From assembly GCA_000434995.1 (NCBI GenBank), contig FR895329.1, forward strand, positions 1 to 13,718: DNA of 13,718 nucleotides, given 5' to 3'. Under the pieces are notes generated by a model. It was not told where the DNA came from. It saw only the letters and a list, made by a program, of their open reading frames with translations, and made no database searches. The DNA is from Firmicutes bacterium CAG:341. Its GTDB lineage: Bacteria > Bacillota > Clostridia > Oscillospirales > Acutalibacteraceae. This document shows positions 13,673-13,718 of the stretch, in pieces; the stretch's first letter is position 1, and each line of letters starts with the position of its first letter. A program made the position numbers and the translations under genes.

Positions 13673-13718
13673 GATTAAGAAAAGTAATAATGAAAAAATT
13701 CATATTACCTCATAAATG

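Noticed and set aside
13473..13715. Plus-strand frame at the right edge
   Set aside because: Overlaps the signal-peptide region and promoter of the secreted-protein gene on the other strand; no ribosome site.

Overview
The window is AT-rich DNA that reads like a Gram-positive Clostridia chromosome, plausibly a gut Oscillospirales/Ruminococcus-like bacterium. The clues are an AgrB-type quorum peptidase, consensus sigma-A promoters, strong AGGAGG-type ribosome sites with some TTG starts, a CCA-encoding tRNA, and a thioredoxin reductase of the ferredoxin-dependent type known from clostridia. The species cannot be fixed from the sequence alone.

Layout. 1-1300 (+): the 3' part of agrB, a small zinc-ribbon protein and a 108-residue unknown protein behind a perfect hairpin; this stretch looks accessory. 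1321-3534 (-): tRNA-Gln(CTG) with its own promoter and tandem terminators, then a tRNA-modification operon (tcdA followed by a rhodanese-TtcA fusion) read from a perfect consensus promoter. 3570-4888 (+): a divergent trxB-like/trxA pair, with the reductase lacking the NADPH-binding motifs, closed by a bidirectional terminator. 5132-9589 (-): an accessory island that looks like anti-phage defence. In transcription order it holds a decayed gene, a frameshifted small membrane protein, a classical TIR protein, a ThsB-like (MTH538-type) TIR protein, a 69-residue membrane protein, a second ThsB-like paralogue and a GNAT acetyltransferase. 9657-13672 (-): a six-gene operon starting at a 19-bp palindrome. 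It encodes a secreted DUF2712-like protein, three membrane permeases, an ABC ATPase with a LanF/BcrA-type E-loop, and an anchored leucine-rich-repeat protein.

How the parts may work together. The TIR island resembles Thoeris systems, in which ThsB TIR proteins make a nucleotide signal that triggers an effector. Here there are three TIR proteins and no SIR2/SLOG ThsA in view, and two small membrane proteins sit where an effector would be expected. This is the most likely place for a poorly described system, but the upstream part is clearly decaying (one frameshift, several stops), so it may be partly inactive. The right-hand operon looks like a peptide-export, immunity or antibiotic-resistance transporter with its own secreted partner. 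The housekeeping genes in the middle are orthodox except for the NADPH-less reductase and the rhodanese fusion.
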